DNA from: Candidatus Gastranaerophilales bacterium
GTDB taxonomy: Bacteria > Cyanobacteriota > Vampirovibrionia > Gastranaerophilales > Gastranaerophilaceae
DNA: 64,000 nt
Assembly: GCA_944326565.1 (NCBI GenBank)
Contig: CALVEL010000009.1
Location: 1 to 64,000 of the forward strand
Direction of reading: 5' to 3'
Both the position numbers and the translations under genes were made by a program. This document shows positions 24,533 to 33,652 of this stretch, piece by piece (the first letter of the stretch is position 1; every line of letters starts with the position of its first letter). The notes under the pieces were generated by a model. That model was not told the origin of the DNA. It was given only the letters and a program-made list of their open reading frames with translations, and searched no databases.

Positions 24533-25813
24533 ATGGAAAGATTTTTTGGGATTTTTGGGATAATTTTTATATTTTTGATAGCTTTTTTGATGTCAAATAA
24601 TAAAAAAGCAATTAATTATAAAACAGTAGTTACAGGTTTTATATTACAAATTTTACTGGCTGTTTTTATATTTAAAGTACCAATCGGAAGAAAGATTTTT
24701 TTAATGTTAGGTGAATTTATCACAAAAATTCTTGATTTTGCCAAAGAAGGAGGGAATTTTGTATTCGGACATTTAATGGGGTCCGAAAAATTAAATGAGC
24801 TTTTAGGACAAGGTTCACAAGTCTTTGCACTTCCTCTTGTTGCCTCTCTTATTTTTATGATGATACTGGTAAATATTTTATATTATTACGGAATTATGCA
24901 GCGAGTAGTTCCATTGCTTGGTAGAGCAATGAATAAATTGATGTCAGTGAGTGGTGCTGAGGCTTTGTCTAATGTTGCAAGTGCTTTTGTCGGGCAAATA
25001 GCTGCACAAATTATGATAAGACCTTATCTTGCAAAACTTACAAGATCTGAGCTTTTGGCATCAATGTCCGGTAGTATGGCGTGTATTTCTGCTGCTACTA
25101 TGCCGATTTATATAGGTCTTGGTATTCCTGCGCAATACCTTCTTGCTGCATCTATTATGGCAGCTCCGGGAGCACTTGTCATTTCAAAGATTGTATATCC
25201 TGAAACTGCAGTTCCAGAAACTAGTGAAGATATAAAAATAAATTATAGTAAAAGAAGAAGACCTTATATAAATCTTTTTGATGCGATTTCACAAGGTGCA
25301 TCAGAGGGTATGAAAGTAGCAATAAACGTTATTGCAATGATTTTAGCTCTTGTCGCTCTTGTTGCTTTTGTGGATTGGATATTAGGCGGAGTCGGAAAAT
25401 TAATTGTAAATTATGCGCATATAAATTTTGCATCATTTGATTTAACACAACTTTCTTTAAGAATGATTTTAGGCAAGATTTTTGCTGTATTTGCTTATTT
25501 AATGGGTGTTCCGACTTCAGAAGCAACTACTGTTGGAAGTCTTATGGGGACAAAACTCGTGTTAAATGAGATGGTTGCTTATGTAGATTTAAGCATGTTA
25601 ACTAAGCCGCTTTCTGATAAGAGCTTTTTGATTGCAAGTATTGCATTATGCAGTTTTGGAAATTTTGGATCTATTGCGATACAGATGGGTGGTATCGGCG
25701 AAATGGCACCAAACCAAAGAAAAAATCTTGCAAGACTTGGAGTTAGAGCTTTGATTTGTGGTACGCTTACTTGTTACATGTCAGCTGCCATTGCAGGAAT
25801 TCTGCTTAATTAA
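24533..25813 (+). CDS. nupC: Concentrative nucleoside transporter (NupC/CNT family)
   Basis: An inner-membrane cation-coupled nucleoside importer. The family motifs are clear: GHLMGSEKL in the N-terminal third, SLIFMMILVNILYYYGIMQ, GAEALSNVASAFVGQ, and the C-terminal PTSEATTVGSLMGTKLVLNE with NEMVAYVDL, which forms the nucleoside site. About ten hydrophobic segments. AGAGGT precedes the ATG. 426 aa is normal. It is monocistronic between two terminators. It suggests salvage of purine or pyrimidine nucleosides from the surroundings. Confidence 0.93.
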   Translation: MERFFGIFGIIFIFLIAFLMSNNKKAINYKTVVTGFILQILLAVFIFKVPIGRKIFLMLGEFITKILDFAKEGGNFVFGHLMGSEKLNELLGQGSQVFALPLVASLIFMMILVNILYYYGIMQRVVPLLGRAMNKLMSVSGAEALSNVASAFVGQIAAQIMIRPYLAKLTRSELLASMSGSMACISAATMPIYIGLGIPAQYLLAASIMAAPGALVISKIVYPETAVPETSEDIKINYSKRRRPYINLFDAISQGASEGMKVAINVIAMILALVALVAFVDWILGGVGKLIVNYAHINFASFDLTQLSLRMILGKIFAVFAYLMGVPTSEATTVGSLMGTKLVLNEMVAYVDLSMLTKPLSDKSFLIASIALCSFGNFGSIAIQMGGIGEMAPNQRKNLARLGVRALICGTLTCYMSAAIAGILLN

Positions 25814-25830
25814 TGTTTGAAATTTCAATA

Positions 25831-25860
25831 AAAAAGAGGTATATTCTATACCTCTTTTTT
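25831..25860. terminator. Bidirectional terminator between convergent genes
   Basis: AAAAAGAGGTATA / TATACCTCTTTTT (13 base pairs, three-base loop) flanked by A and T runs; it overlaps the 3' end of the leftward zinc-ribbon gene. Confidence 0.9.
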
Positions 25861-26163
25861 TATGTATTGTTGCCAATTTTCATCTAAGTTTTTTATAAAC
25901 CGATGTGCATCTATTACATCATCATAGTTGATTGGAGCAGGACCTTCCTGAACTTCTAGAGCATTATCAGAGTTGTCTTTTACTTCGATATCACCGAAGC
26001 CTAAGAATGCTATGCCATAATTTTTGCCGCAATGATTACATTTTAAATTTGTAACCAAAAGCCCACCCTCATCTCTTTTGATTGAAATTGAATCTTCATC
26101 AAATTCGTGCTTACAGACTGAGCAGCATAAGTTTTTAAACAGTTTCCCCAAGTTCTTTTTCAT
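25846..26163 (-). CDS. Small zinc-ribbon protein
   Basis: 105 aa with two CxxC knuckles (C14/C17 and C42/C45) that should bind one zinc, followed by an acidic C-terminal half with no known motif. The ATG at 26163 (MKKNLGKLF) has AGAGGA upstream and is preferred to one at 26199. No HTH or enzyme motif is visible; a role in nucleic-acid or protein binding is only a guess. Its final codons lie inside the terminator stem shared with nupC. Confidence 0.65.
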   Translation of the reverse strand: MKKNLGKLFKNLCCSVCKHEFDEDSISIKRDEGGLLVTNLKCNHCGKNYGIAFLGFGDIEVKDNSDNALEVQEGPAPINYDDVIDAHRFIKNLDENWQQYIKKEV

Positions 26164-26219
26164 AAATATCCTCTTTTCATTATTATACAAAAAATTCAAA
26201 TTTTATTTGTAAAATTATG

Positions 26220-26247
26220 TTACATTACTATACGTCATGGGTATAAT
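26220..26247 (+). promoter_or_regulatory. Promoter of microprotein gene
   Basis: TTACAT (26220-26225), 16-base spacer and a consensus TATAAT (26242-26247), 27 bases ahead of the microprotein ATG. Confidence 0.6.
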
Positions 26248-26274
26248 ATACATGTAAGCTATAGGAGAGTTTAT

Positions 26275-26370
26275 ATGGAAGCTATCAATTTAATCCTTTT
26301 TGGTTTTATCGTTTACACTGCGCTAATCGTAGTACCAAGCATCTGGGAAGAATTAACAACAGAAGGATAA
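26275..26370 (+). CDS. 31-residue single-pass membrane microprotein
   Basis: ATG at 26275 with AGGAGAG five bases upstream and a good -10 box ahead. The product starts MEAINLILFGFIVYTALIVV and ends with a short acidic tail (PSIWEELTTEG): a single membrane helix of about 18 residues with an N-out or N-in orientation that cannot be decided. Its size and layout resemble the small single-helix subunits that cyanobacteria use in membrane complexes, but I see no specific match. The surrounding 26164-26531 region has no other gene and no clear terminator after it. Confidence 0.6.
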   Translation: MEAINLILFGFIVYTALIVVPSIWEELTTEG

Positions 26371-26531
26371 AACTTTCTTAATTTAATAGACGTTGTGTGT
26401 GGATAAAAAGTTTCTTTAAAAATTTTTAATCGCCGTTTAAGTATTTTCAGTTTTTGATAAGTGTATAAACTACGTTAATTAATTTGTTTTAGTATCTTAA
26501 TTTTCTAGGTTATACGCAAAATTAAAGAGTC

Positions 26532-27878
26532 TTATTCAGGTAGGATTTCTTTAAGACATTCAAGTGCAATATCTGTTACCAAATCCATATCTTTTTTTTC
26601 TATGATAAGAGGCGGATTAAAATAAATTATGTCGCCCAGAGGTCGGAGAATTACACCTTTTTTTAATGCTTTTTTATAGATTTGATAGCCGGTGCGAAGT
26701 CTACTTTCAAGAGGCTCTTTGGTTGCTTTATTTTTTACAAGTTCTATCGCGTTAATAAGACCGATTGAGCGAACTTCTCCTACATTTTTATGCGGCAAAA
26801 ATTTATCTTTTATAATCTTGTTGAAATAAATGGCATTTTCTTGAGCTTGTTTTAATATGCTTTCGTCTTCAAGAATATCAAGGACTGCGTTAGCTGCGGA
26901 ACACGCAAGAGGGTTTCCGCTATAAGTGTGAGAGTGCATAAATGCTTTTCCACTGTTATAATCATCATAAAAAGCATCATATATTTTTTGTGTAGTTACA
27001 AACATTGCACATGGCATATATCCGCCTGTAAGCCCTTTTGAAAGACACATGATATCAGGTGATACTTCTGCATGGTCAAATGCAAACATTTTACCGGTTC
27101 TGCCAAATCCTGTTGCTATTTCATCTGCAAGAAGGTGAACATTATACTTATCACAAATTTCTCTTAATTTTTTCAAATAAAGCGGCGGATAAATTTTCAT
27201 ACCAGCAGACCCCTGCAAAAGCGGTTCTACAAGGATTGCGGCTGTTTCATTCCCGAATTTTTCAAACTGTTTTTCAGCATCTTCAAAACATTCACAACAA
27301 CAGTTATCTCTTGTCTTTCCGTAAGGACAACGATAACAGTCTGGGGCTTTTATTCTTATTATGTCCATTAAAATAGGTTTGTATAATTTTGTGTAAAGAT
27401 CGCAATCTCCTACTGATAAAGCTCCTATTGTCTCACCATGGTACGCATCAGTCAAAGCCATAAATTTTGTCTTTTGGGGATTTCCTGTCTGTTCGTGATA
27501 TTGAAAACTTACTTTCATAGCTGCTTCTATCGCAGAAGATCCGTTATCTGTAAAATTAAATTTACATAAACCTTTGGGTAGAATTTTGGTAAGTCTTTCA
27601 CAAAGGGTTATAGCAGGTTTATGTGAAAAATTAGCAAAAATTACATGTTCCAAATTATCAATTTGTTTTTTTATTGCTTCATTAATTTTAGGATTGCAAT
27701 GTCCTAGAAGATTACACCACCATGAACTTATTACATCCAAATATTTTTTCCCGTTTATATCATATAAATATATCCCTTCGCCTTTTTCTATTATCATAGG
27801 TGAAAGTGTTTCGTAATCTTTCATTTGAGAGCAGGGGTGCCATATGTATTTTAAATCTTTTTTAATCCATTCGTTCAT
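26532..27878 (-). CDS. bioA: Adenosylmethionine-8-amino-7-oxononanoate aminotransferase
   Basis: Makes 7,8-diaminopelargonate from KAPA using SAM as amino donor, the antepenultimate step of biotin synthesis. Fold-type I PLP enzyme of class III: SSWWCNLLGH (51-60), NGSSAIEAAMK (112-122), AYHGET (145-150), ADEIATGFGRTG (251-262) with the PLP aspartate D252, and the Schiff-base lysine K281 in LSKGLTGGY. A cysteine-rich insert (181-197, six cysteines) is also seen in some other BioA enzymes. 448 aa. It follows bioD by nine bases. bioB, bioF and bioC/H are not in the window. Confidence 0.96.
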   Translation of the reverse strand: MNEWIKKDLKYIWHPCSQMKDYETLSPMIIEKGEGIYLYDINGKKYLDVISSWWCNLLGHCNPKINEAIKKQIDNLEHVIFANFSHKPAITLCERLTKILPKGLCKFNFTDNGSSAIEAAMKVSFQYHEQTGNPQKTKFMALTDAYHGETIGALSVGDCDLYTKLYKPILMDIIRIKAPDCYRCPYGKTRDNCCCECFEDAEKQFEKFGNETAAILVEPLLQGSAGMKIYPPLYLKKLREICDKYNVHLLADEIATGFGRTGKMFAFDHAEVSPDIMCLSKGLTGGYMPCAMFVTTQKIYDAFYDDYNSGKAFMHSHTYSGNPLACSAANAVLDILEDESILKQAQENAIYFNKIIKDKFLPHKNVGEVRSIGLINAIELVKNKATKEPLESRLRTGYQIYKKALKKGVILRPLGDIIYFNPPLIIEKKDMDLVTDIALECLKEILPE

Positions 27879-27887
27879 ATTTTTACC

Positions 27888-28565
27888 TCAGATTTCTTTA
27901 AAAGTTGGTGTTATTTTTTCTAAATTAATATATTGATCATTTTCTTTTACTGTAGCTAAAACTTTTATTCCACTAAGATATTCAATTTGTTTTAAATTAT
28001 CTCTGTGCATTTCGTTATTTTCATCATATTTATTCAAAATAATACCTTTTATATTAATGTCTTTATGTTTTGCATATTCAGTTGTCAGAACTGTTGAATT
28101 TATGGTACCTAATCCAGCAGATGCAACTATTATTACATCAAGATTTAAGCCTTTTATTATATCAGGTAAAATTAAATTATCTTCAATGTTGAATGGACAA
28201 ATAATTCCACCTGCGCCTTCGACAAGAAGATAATCATATTCTTGCTGTATTCTTTTAAAATCATTTTTGATTTTGTCTAATTTAATTGGATTATTTTCTT
28301 TTATTGCCGCTAAATGAGGGGATATTGCAGGCTTAAATATGTATGATACATAACTATCCGGATTCTTTTCTATACCGGCTTGTTTAAATACATAATTGCA
28401 ATCTCCAGGAATAATTTTATTTCCTACAATTTCGGCTCCGCTAAGAGCTGGCTTGTAATATCCGCAGTTCAATCCTGATTTTCTCATAGATTTTACAATC
28501 AAAGCTGAGACATATGTTTTTCCTATATCTGTCCCTGTCGCTGTTATAAATATCCCCTTGCTCAT
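27888..28565 (-). CDS. bioD: Dethiobiotin synthetase
   Basis: ATP-dependent carboxylation and ring closure of diaminopelargonate to dethiobiotin. P-loop TGTDIGKTYVS at 9-19, the substrate-site YYKPALSG, the VEGAGGI motif around 112-118, and ILNKYDEN near residue 180 for base recognition. The ATG at 28565 has AAGGAA eight bases upstream and gives the normal N terminus (MSKGIFITATG); one at 28601 would add an odd extension that reads into the terminator upstream. 225 aa. Operon bioD-bioA. Confidence 0.95.
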   Translation of the reverse strand: MSKGIFITATGTDIGKTYVSALIVKSMRKSGLNCGYYKPALSGAEIVGNKIIPGDCNYVFKQAGIEKNPDSYVSYIFKPAISPHLAAIKENNPIKLDKIKNDFKRIQQEYDYLLVEGAGGIICPFNIEDNLILPDIIKGLNLDVIIVASAGLGTINSTVLTTEYAKHKDINIKGIILNKYDENNEMHRDNLKQIEYLSGIKVLATVKENDQYINLEKITPTFKEI

Positions 28566-28585
28566 TTTAAATTTCCTTATAAAAA

Positions 28586-28617
28586 ATGCGGTAACTTCCA
28601 TTATAAAGTTACCGCAT
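28586..28617 (-). terminator. Terminator of the TpsB gene
   Basis: ATGCGGTAACTT / AAGTTACCGCAT (12 base pairs, eight-base loop), then six T on the minus strand. It separates the TpsB gene from bioDA, whose transcript must start between here and bioD or by read-through. Confidence 0.88.
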
Positions 28618-28642
28618 AATTTTTTTTATTCAAGTCTTGAAA

Positions 28643-30592
28643 TTATAATGCTCCATCATTGAAGTAATCATAATGTCTTACGTCATCATAATTATTTACA
28701 TAATCAGCTTCAACATGTTTTTCTACTCTTTGAGGGGCAGTACTTCTGCTTCTCAATAGAGCATCCAGGTTAGGTTCTAATGTCAATTCAAAGTGGAATC
28801 GACCATATTTTCTATCTGTTTCATACGCGTTGTTGATTAGAGGATAGCCCCAATATAATCTAGCACTTAAATCACCTGGTAATTGAACTCTTAACCCCAT
28901 ACCTAATGACATTAAGAAGTAGCTTCCGTCCATATAGTCCTCATTAGCAGTTGGGAATACACCTGCGTGATCTGCAAATACTGCTCCTTTTACATATTTT
29001 CCGATAAATGGAACTTTTTCACCAGATCTTGGGCTTGTAATTTCTCTAGGCATTAACGGGAACATCAACTCAGCACTTGTATAGTATCCGTTTTTACCCA
29101 TCAAAATACCTTCTGAGTAACCCCTAACAGTTGCTAGACCACCTGTTTGGAACTGATCAAGATAAGGAATATGTTTGTTGTTTGGTATAACTTGGTAGTT
29201 AGCTCTCAATTGACCGATTACCCCATGTGAGAAATCATGTAATCTGACTAAACCACCGTTCAATTTAACATAGCTTGATTGGCTGTCAAAAATAGGTACA
29301 GCTAACGATACACCTTGGTTTGCATACCAAATACCGTATTTTGTATCTTTTCTTAAATTAAATGCCAAATCAGCACTTGTAATTTCATCTACACCTATGT
29401 CAATCATATCATCAAAAATACTTGTTCTTGCTCGTTTGTAGTTAGCAGCTAAGTAACTCTTTAATTCAAAACCAGGCTTTCTAACAAGCGGTTGTGAATA
29501 GTACAATGAATATATATATGATTTTGATTTAAGATCTAAGTCTGTAAGCGGTCCCCATTTGATTTTAGCAAATGTAGAAGAATACATAAAACCAACACGG
29601 CCGTCTTTTTTGTTTACAGGGAAGTTATAATCAGCAAACGGGCTTATAGCACCGCCAGAGAAATAAGAACCTAAAGATAAACGGTCTCTGTTGTGGAACA
29701 AGCTGTCCGCATATATCATAGCACCGCCTCTTAAATTACCTGTTTGATATCTTCCTGCGTTATCCATAATACCTACTACATGGAACGGGATATTTTCGTT
29801 TGCTTTGATTGTAATATCTGTAGTTCCCGGCTGAGTTCCAGCAGTAAGGTTTGCTGTTAAATTTACACCCTCGTTATATCTGTTAAAATCAAGAATGTCT
29901 TGTTCTAATTCTACAATATCAAATAATTGACCTTGTTTTTGTTCAATTCTATCTGTAATATATTTTGATCTTGTCCATTTGTTTTGTTCTACTGAAATAT
30001 TACCAACTTTACTTTCTACCAATTCAATGTAGATATGTCCGTTTTCTACTGTTTGTTCAGGTAAAAAGGCTTTTGCTGTGACAAATCCTTTTTCTGCATA
30101 TAAATGGTTTAATTGATCTATAACTTTTTGAATATCACTTATAAATACATTTTTGCCTACTATAGGTTGAATAATTGCATTAATTTCATCTTTTGATAAA
30201 ATTTCAGAAGGTGCAACTTCTATTGAATTAATATAAACGCCTTTGGTATCAATATCTTGGACCTGACCTTGCATATAATTGCCATTTGCAGGATATGTAT
30301 TATCTTGAATTATCTGACCGCCGCCGTTGCCTTCAAATTTTCTGTTTTGGTCATATCGGTAATAATCTTCGTTAATCTCTTTTTCATCACGTTTATACTT
30401 CAGCATATCTGTATCGTGTTTAATATTACCCGCAGCTCCTGATTCCATCATAATCTGATTGATAGATACAGGCAAAGCTCCATCATATGCTAATGCCGGT
30501 GTAATATTGAATGGCAATACCGTTGTGCATAATGCAGAAGTAAATAAGATTGCTCTTATCCATTTACTATTCAATTTAGTCTTTTCCATCAT
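28643..30592 (-). CDS. Two-partner-secretion / ShlB-FhaC-type outer-membrane transporter
   Basis: An Omp85-superfamily TpsB protein. Parts in order: signal peptide (cleavage near residue 35, after ALA), a Gly/Asn/Gln-rich spacer, a POTRA-2 domain (about 112-220; VYINSIEVAPSEILSKDEI ... GFVTAKAFLPEQ), and a 16-strand barrel with the conserved L6 motif TVRGYSEG near residue 490. The last residue is not aromatic, unusual for such barrels, and a charged tail follows the final strand. No TpsA-type large adhesin or hemolysin gene is adjacent. 649 aa. Two ATG codons in a row leave the exact start open by one residue. Confidence 0.88.
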   Translation of the reverse strand: MMEKTKLNSKWIRAILFTSALCTTVLPFNITPALAYDGALPVSINQIMMESGAAGNIKHDTDMLKYKRDEKEINEDYYRYDQNRKFEGNGGGQIIQDNTYPANGNYMQGQVQDIDTKGVYINSIEVAPSEILSKDEINAIIQPIVGKNVFISDIQKVIDQLNHLYAEKGFVTAKAFLPEQTVENGHIYIELVESKVGNISVEQNKWTRSKYITDRIEQKQGQLFDIVELEQDILDFNRYNEGVNLTANLTAGTQPGTTDITIKANENIPFHVVGIMDNAGRYQTGNLRGGAMIYADSLFHNRDRLSLGSYFSGGAISPFADYNFPVNKKDGRVGFMYSSTFAKIKWGPLTDLDLKSKSYIYSLYYSQPLVRKPGFELKSYLAANYKRARTSIFDDMIDIGVDEITSADLAFNLRKDTKYGIWYANQGVSLAVPIFDSQSSYVKLNGGLVRLHDFSHGVIGQLRANYQVIPNNKHIPYLDQFQTGGLATVRGYSEGILMGKNGYYTSAELMFPLMPREITSPRSGEKVPFIGKYVKGAVFADHAGVFPTANEDYMDGSYFLMSLGMGLRVQLPGDLSARLYWGYPLINNAYETDRKYGRFHFELTLEPNLDALLRSRSTAPQRVEKHVEADYVNNYDDVRHYDYFNDGAL

Positions 30593-30843
30593 TCACCTAT
30601 AATTTATTAATAAATTTTAGTTTAATTTTAACTTAATACCGATATAAAAACGCAACAATATAGTTTTTTGCTAATATTTTTACAAAAGTTAATATTCTTA
30701 CACATTTCTCTATTAAGCTGCTATTATTATATAAAATATTATTGTCTGTGTAAAGGTACTTAAATAAAGTTCACACTTTTGGTTTACAACTTTATTAAAA
30801 GTTCATTCATATGATGTATAGATTGATAATTAAAGGAGAGATT

Positions 30844-31311
30844 ATGAACAAGAATCTTAAGTTTATGACAGTGGGGTTAGCTGCTTTTATCATTGGTTTT
30901 TCTGTAAATAATTTGGCTATATCAGATGAGCCGGCAAATTACAAAGTGGCAGTAGTAGATATTGCTCAGGTTGTAGCTAATTCAAGTCAAGTAAAAAATC
31001 TTAAAAAAGAGCAACAGGCTAAGGCTGATGAGCTTGTTAAGTTTGTAGAAAAAGCACGTAAAGATGTTGCTGCAGTTTCTGATGAAAAGAAAAAGAAAGA
31101 ATTAGAAGAAAAATATTCAAAAGAGTTAATTGCTAAAAAAGACAAAATGGAAAAGGAATATTTAAATAAATTATCAGATATAGATAATAATATTTCAAAA
31201 AAAGTTGGTGAAAAAGCTAAAGAAGGCAACTATAATGTAGTTCTTTCAAAAGGTGCTGTATTATATGGCGGTGATGATATTACCCAAAATGTAATTGATG
31301 CAGTAAAATAA
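30844..31311 (+). CDS. OmpH/Skp-family periplasmic chaperone
   Basis: Skp-type chaperones hold unfolded outer-membrane proteins in the periplasm. Signal or anchor sequence at 1-27, then the Skp/OmpH core: YKVAVVDIAQVVANSSQVK, a long lysine/glutamate coiled coil (about 55-125), and a closing VVLSKGAVLYGGDDIT that matches the family's C-terminal strand. AAAGGAG precedes the ATG at 30844; an upstream start at 30811 is less likely. 155 aa. It lies back to back with the TpsB gene, one likely client. Confidence 0.87.
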   Translation: MNKNLKFMTVGLAAFIIGFSVNNLAISDEPANYKVAVVDIAQVVANSSQVKNLKKEQQAKADELVKFVEKARKDVAAVSDEKKKKELEEKYSKELIAKKDKMEKEYLNKLSDIDNNISKKVGEKAKEGNYNVVLSKGAVLYGGDDITQNVIDAVK

Positions 31312-31324
31312 TTTTTAAAGTTCT

Positions 31325-31354
31325 AAAAAAGCTCCTTATTAAGGAGCTTTTTTT
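31325..31354. terminator. Terminator between convergent genes
   Basis: AAAAAAGCTCCTT / AAGGAGCTTTTTT (13 base pairs, three-base loop), usable in both directions; the leftward gene ends inside it. Confidence 0.9.
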
Positions 31355-31700
31355 AATTTGGTTCTTTACATTCGCCTACTTCTTCAATTTTGTTGTTATA
31401 GTTGTATTTTAAAACAAAACATTTTTTCCCTTTCGCATTTACCGATTTACCAGCTATTTTAATTTGTTTTCTATATGGACAAGGAGAGTATCTTGTTAAG
31501 CTAAATTTGTCTGCTCCAAGAAGAGCCATCTCATTAATTATTTGACCTGCCTCTTTATTTTGATCGGTCATTGAAAGATTTATATATTTTTTTGCTAAAT
31601 TTTTAATTTTTGTTGAATTATTAGTTGTTGTCGCATTTGCTGAAAGTGATATCAAAATTAATGATACTATCAAGGTTAAAATATACACTTTTTTAATCAT
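31353..31700 (-). CDS. Small secreted protein of unknown function
   Basis: 115 aa with a clear signal peptide (MIKKVYILTLIVSLIL..., cleavage after ANA at about 23). The mature part has three cysteines (in YSPCPYRK, KKCFVLKY and GECKEPN) and many lysines. I recognise no family. AAAGGTCTT precedes the ATG. It is monocistronic between two terminators, downstream of the hydrogenase genes but with no evident link to them. Confidence 0.65.
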   Translation of the reverse strand: MIKKVYILTLIVSLILISLSANATTTNNSTKIKNLAKKYINLSMTDQNKEAGQIINEMALLGADKFSLTRYSPCPYRKQIKIAGKSVNAKGKKCFVLKYNYNNKIEEVGECKEPN

Positions 31701-31819
31701 TTTTAAAGACCTTTCTGATATTTTACTCTATACATTTTTAATATGCCCGAAAATATAATCAATTTTTCATTTATTTTTATATAGTTAATTATAGTAATTA
31801 ATCTTAAAAAATTATTTAA

Positions 31820-31855
31820 AAAACTAGCAATATTCATATGAATATTGCTAGTTTT
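31820..31855 (-). terminator. hydCBA operon terminator
   Basis: A perfect 36-base palindrome (18-base arms, AAAACTAGCAATATTCAT and its complement) followed on the minus strand by a T run, 18 bases after the hydA stop. Confidence 0.85.
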
Positions 31856-31872
31856 AATTGCTCAATCAGATT

Positions 31873-33624
31873 TTAAATATCTTTATAAGAACCTGCAAAA
31901 CGGTCTTGATAAATAGTATGTAATATCTCATGAGCTTTATGTGAATTAGGATGTTCCAAAAATTCTTGATAAAGTTTTTGAATTGAAGGATTCATATGAG
32001 ATTTTCTAATTCCTAATTCAGAATCTTCTTTATAAAGTCCTTCAGCACGTTCAGCCTTTATTTTGCTGTCATCACAACTTCTAGGTTGTCCGCCGCCGTT
32101 TATACAACCACCTGGACAAGCCATTACTTCAAGCATTTGAAATTGTGCTTTGCCTGATTTTATTTCTTGAATTGATTTTTCAGCTTCTTTAAGAGTAGAG
32201 ACAACTCTTACTACCAATTTTGTACCTTTTAAATCAAGTTCAATATCACGAGATCTGTTTGATGTCCCGCGCATTTGTTTGATATTGACATCTTGCAAAA
32301 TTTCGCCGGTAGCAAATTCATAAGCTGTTCTGACTGCAGCCTCAGCAACACCTCCTGAAGCGCCAAAAATTGTGCCTGCTCCTGTATATTCACCAAAAGG
32401 ACTGTCTGCTTCTTCTCCTTCTAATGCATTAAAGTTAATGCCAGCTTCTTTAATCATTCTTCCAAGTTCCTGTGTTGTTAGAACATAATCAGTGTCTGGT
32501 CTATTTTCATGAGTAAGTTCAGGTCGTTTACATTCATATTTCTTTGCTGTACAAGGCATTATTGCAACAACAACGAGATTTTCTTTTTCTATATTAAAAT
32601 GTTTTGGCACCAACTCCTTTAATACAGGTGAAAGCATTGACATTGGAGATTTGCAGCTTGAAAGATGGTGAAGCATATCAGGATGTTGGTCTTCCATATA
32701 TTTAATCCAAGCAGGACAGCAGGATGTAAATAGTGGAAGATTTTGACCAGATTTTAGTCTTTCCAAAAATTCTGTAGCTTCTTCCATAATCGTTAAATCT
32801 GCTGAGAAGTTAGTATCAAATATTAAGTCAAACCCGATTTTTCTCAATGCTGCGTTCATTAGTTTTATACTGTTTTCACCGGGTTTAAGTCCGAACATTT
32901 CACCTATTGCAACACGAGTTGCTGGTGCCATTTGTACTATTACTTTTTTATTTGGATTAGTAATTTCATTCCATACATTTTCCACATCGGATTTGATTGT
33001 TAAAGCGCCTGTAGGGCATACAGCTGCACATTGTCCGCAGTTTACACAGTCGACCTGCCCCATAGGTCTGCCATTCATAGGCTGAACTAATGTTTTTGAT
33101 CCGCGGTTTGCAAAGCCGAGTACTGAATGTCCTTGAAATTCTGTACAAGCTCTTACACAAGCGCCGCATAGAATACATTTATTAGGGTCTCTGACAATTG
33201 ATGGCGAGCTGTCATCTACTGGCAAATAATCTTCTATTGGTTTATCTGGATATCTGATATTTCTTATACCGTATTCTTCAGCGTATTTTTGTAATTCACA
33301 GTTGCCTGATTTCTCACAAGTCAGACATTCTTTATCATGACTTGCCAAAAGAAGTTCTAAGACTGTTTTTCTTATACGTCTTGTTTTTTCGGTGTTAAGA
33401 TGAATTTTTAATCCTGTTTCAGGAGGCATTGTACACGATGATTGTATACCGCGCCCTTCTATTTCTACTACACACATTCTGCAAGCCCCAAAAGATGTTA
33501 AATCAGGTCTGTAGCAAAAAGTCGGAACGTTCATTCCTGCTTTCCTTATAACTTCAAGCAGGTTTGGCTCATCTGTAAATTCAACTTCTTTACCGTCTAT
33601 GAATAATGTTTTTTTATCTGTCAT
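31873..33624 (-). CDS. hydA: [FeFe] hydrogenase catalytic subunit (NAD-dependent, HydA/HndD type)
   Basis: Catalyses H2 evolution or uptake at the H-cluster. N-terminal [2Fe-2S] ligands C37, C48, C51 and C64; the His-Cys3 [4Fe-4S] site H96/C100/C103/C109; two further [4Fe-4S] clusters (CILCGACVRAC at 150-160, CVNCGQCAAVCP at 193-204). The H-cluster motifs are intact: TSCCPAW (300-306), MPCTAKK (356-362) and ACPGGCINGGG (502-512). The C-terminal small-subunit region is present (to about 583). 583 aa. It is the last gene of hydC-hydB-hydA, which together should form a trimeric, probably electron-bifurcating enzyme. Maturases HydE, HydF and HydG are not in the window. Confidence 0.97.
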   Translation of the reverse strand: MTDKKTLFIDGKEVEFTDEPNLLEVIRKAGMNVPTFCYRPDLTSFGACRMCVVEIEGRGIQSSCTMPPETGLKIHLNTEKTRRIRKTVLELLLASHDKECLTCEKSGNCELQKYAEEYGIRNIRYPDKPIEDYLPVDDSSPSIVRDPNKCILCGACVRACTEFQGHSVLGFANRGSKTLVQPMNGRPMGQVDCVNCGQCAAVCPTGALTIKSDVENVWNEITNPNKKVIVQMAPATRVAIGEMFGLKPGENSIKLMNAALRKIGFDLIFDTNFSADLTIMEEATEFLERLKSGQNLPLFTSCCPAWIKYMEDQHPDMLHHLSSCKSPMSMLSPVLKELVPKHFNIEKENLVVVAIMPCTAKKYECKRPELTHENRPDTDYVLTTQELGRMIKEAGINFNALEGEEADSPFGEYTGAGTIFGASGGVAEAAVRTAYEFATGEILQDVNIKQMRGTSNRSRDIELDLKGTKLVVRVVSTLKEAEKSIQEIKSGKAQFQMLEVMACPGGCINGGGQPRSCDDSKIKAERAEGLYKEDSELGIRKSHMNPSIQKLYQEFLEHPNSHKAHEILHTIYQDRFAGSYKDI

Positions 33625-33652
33625 AATTTATTTCCTTTTTTGATTTTTTTAA

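Noticed and set aside
26275..26370. Photosystem or cytochrome b6f small subunit relic
   Set aside because: Size and topology are similar, but I see no residue pattern specific to any Psa, Psb or Pet protein; kept only as an unknown microprotein.
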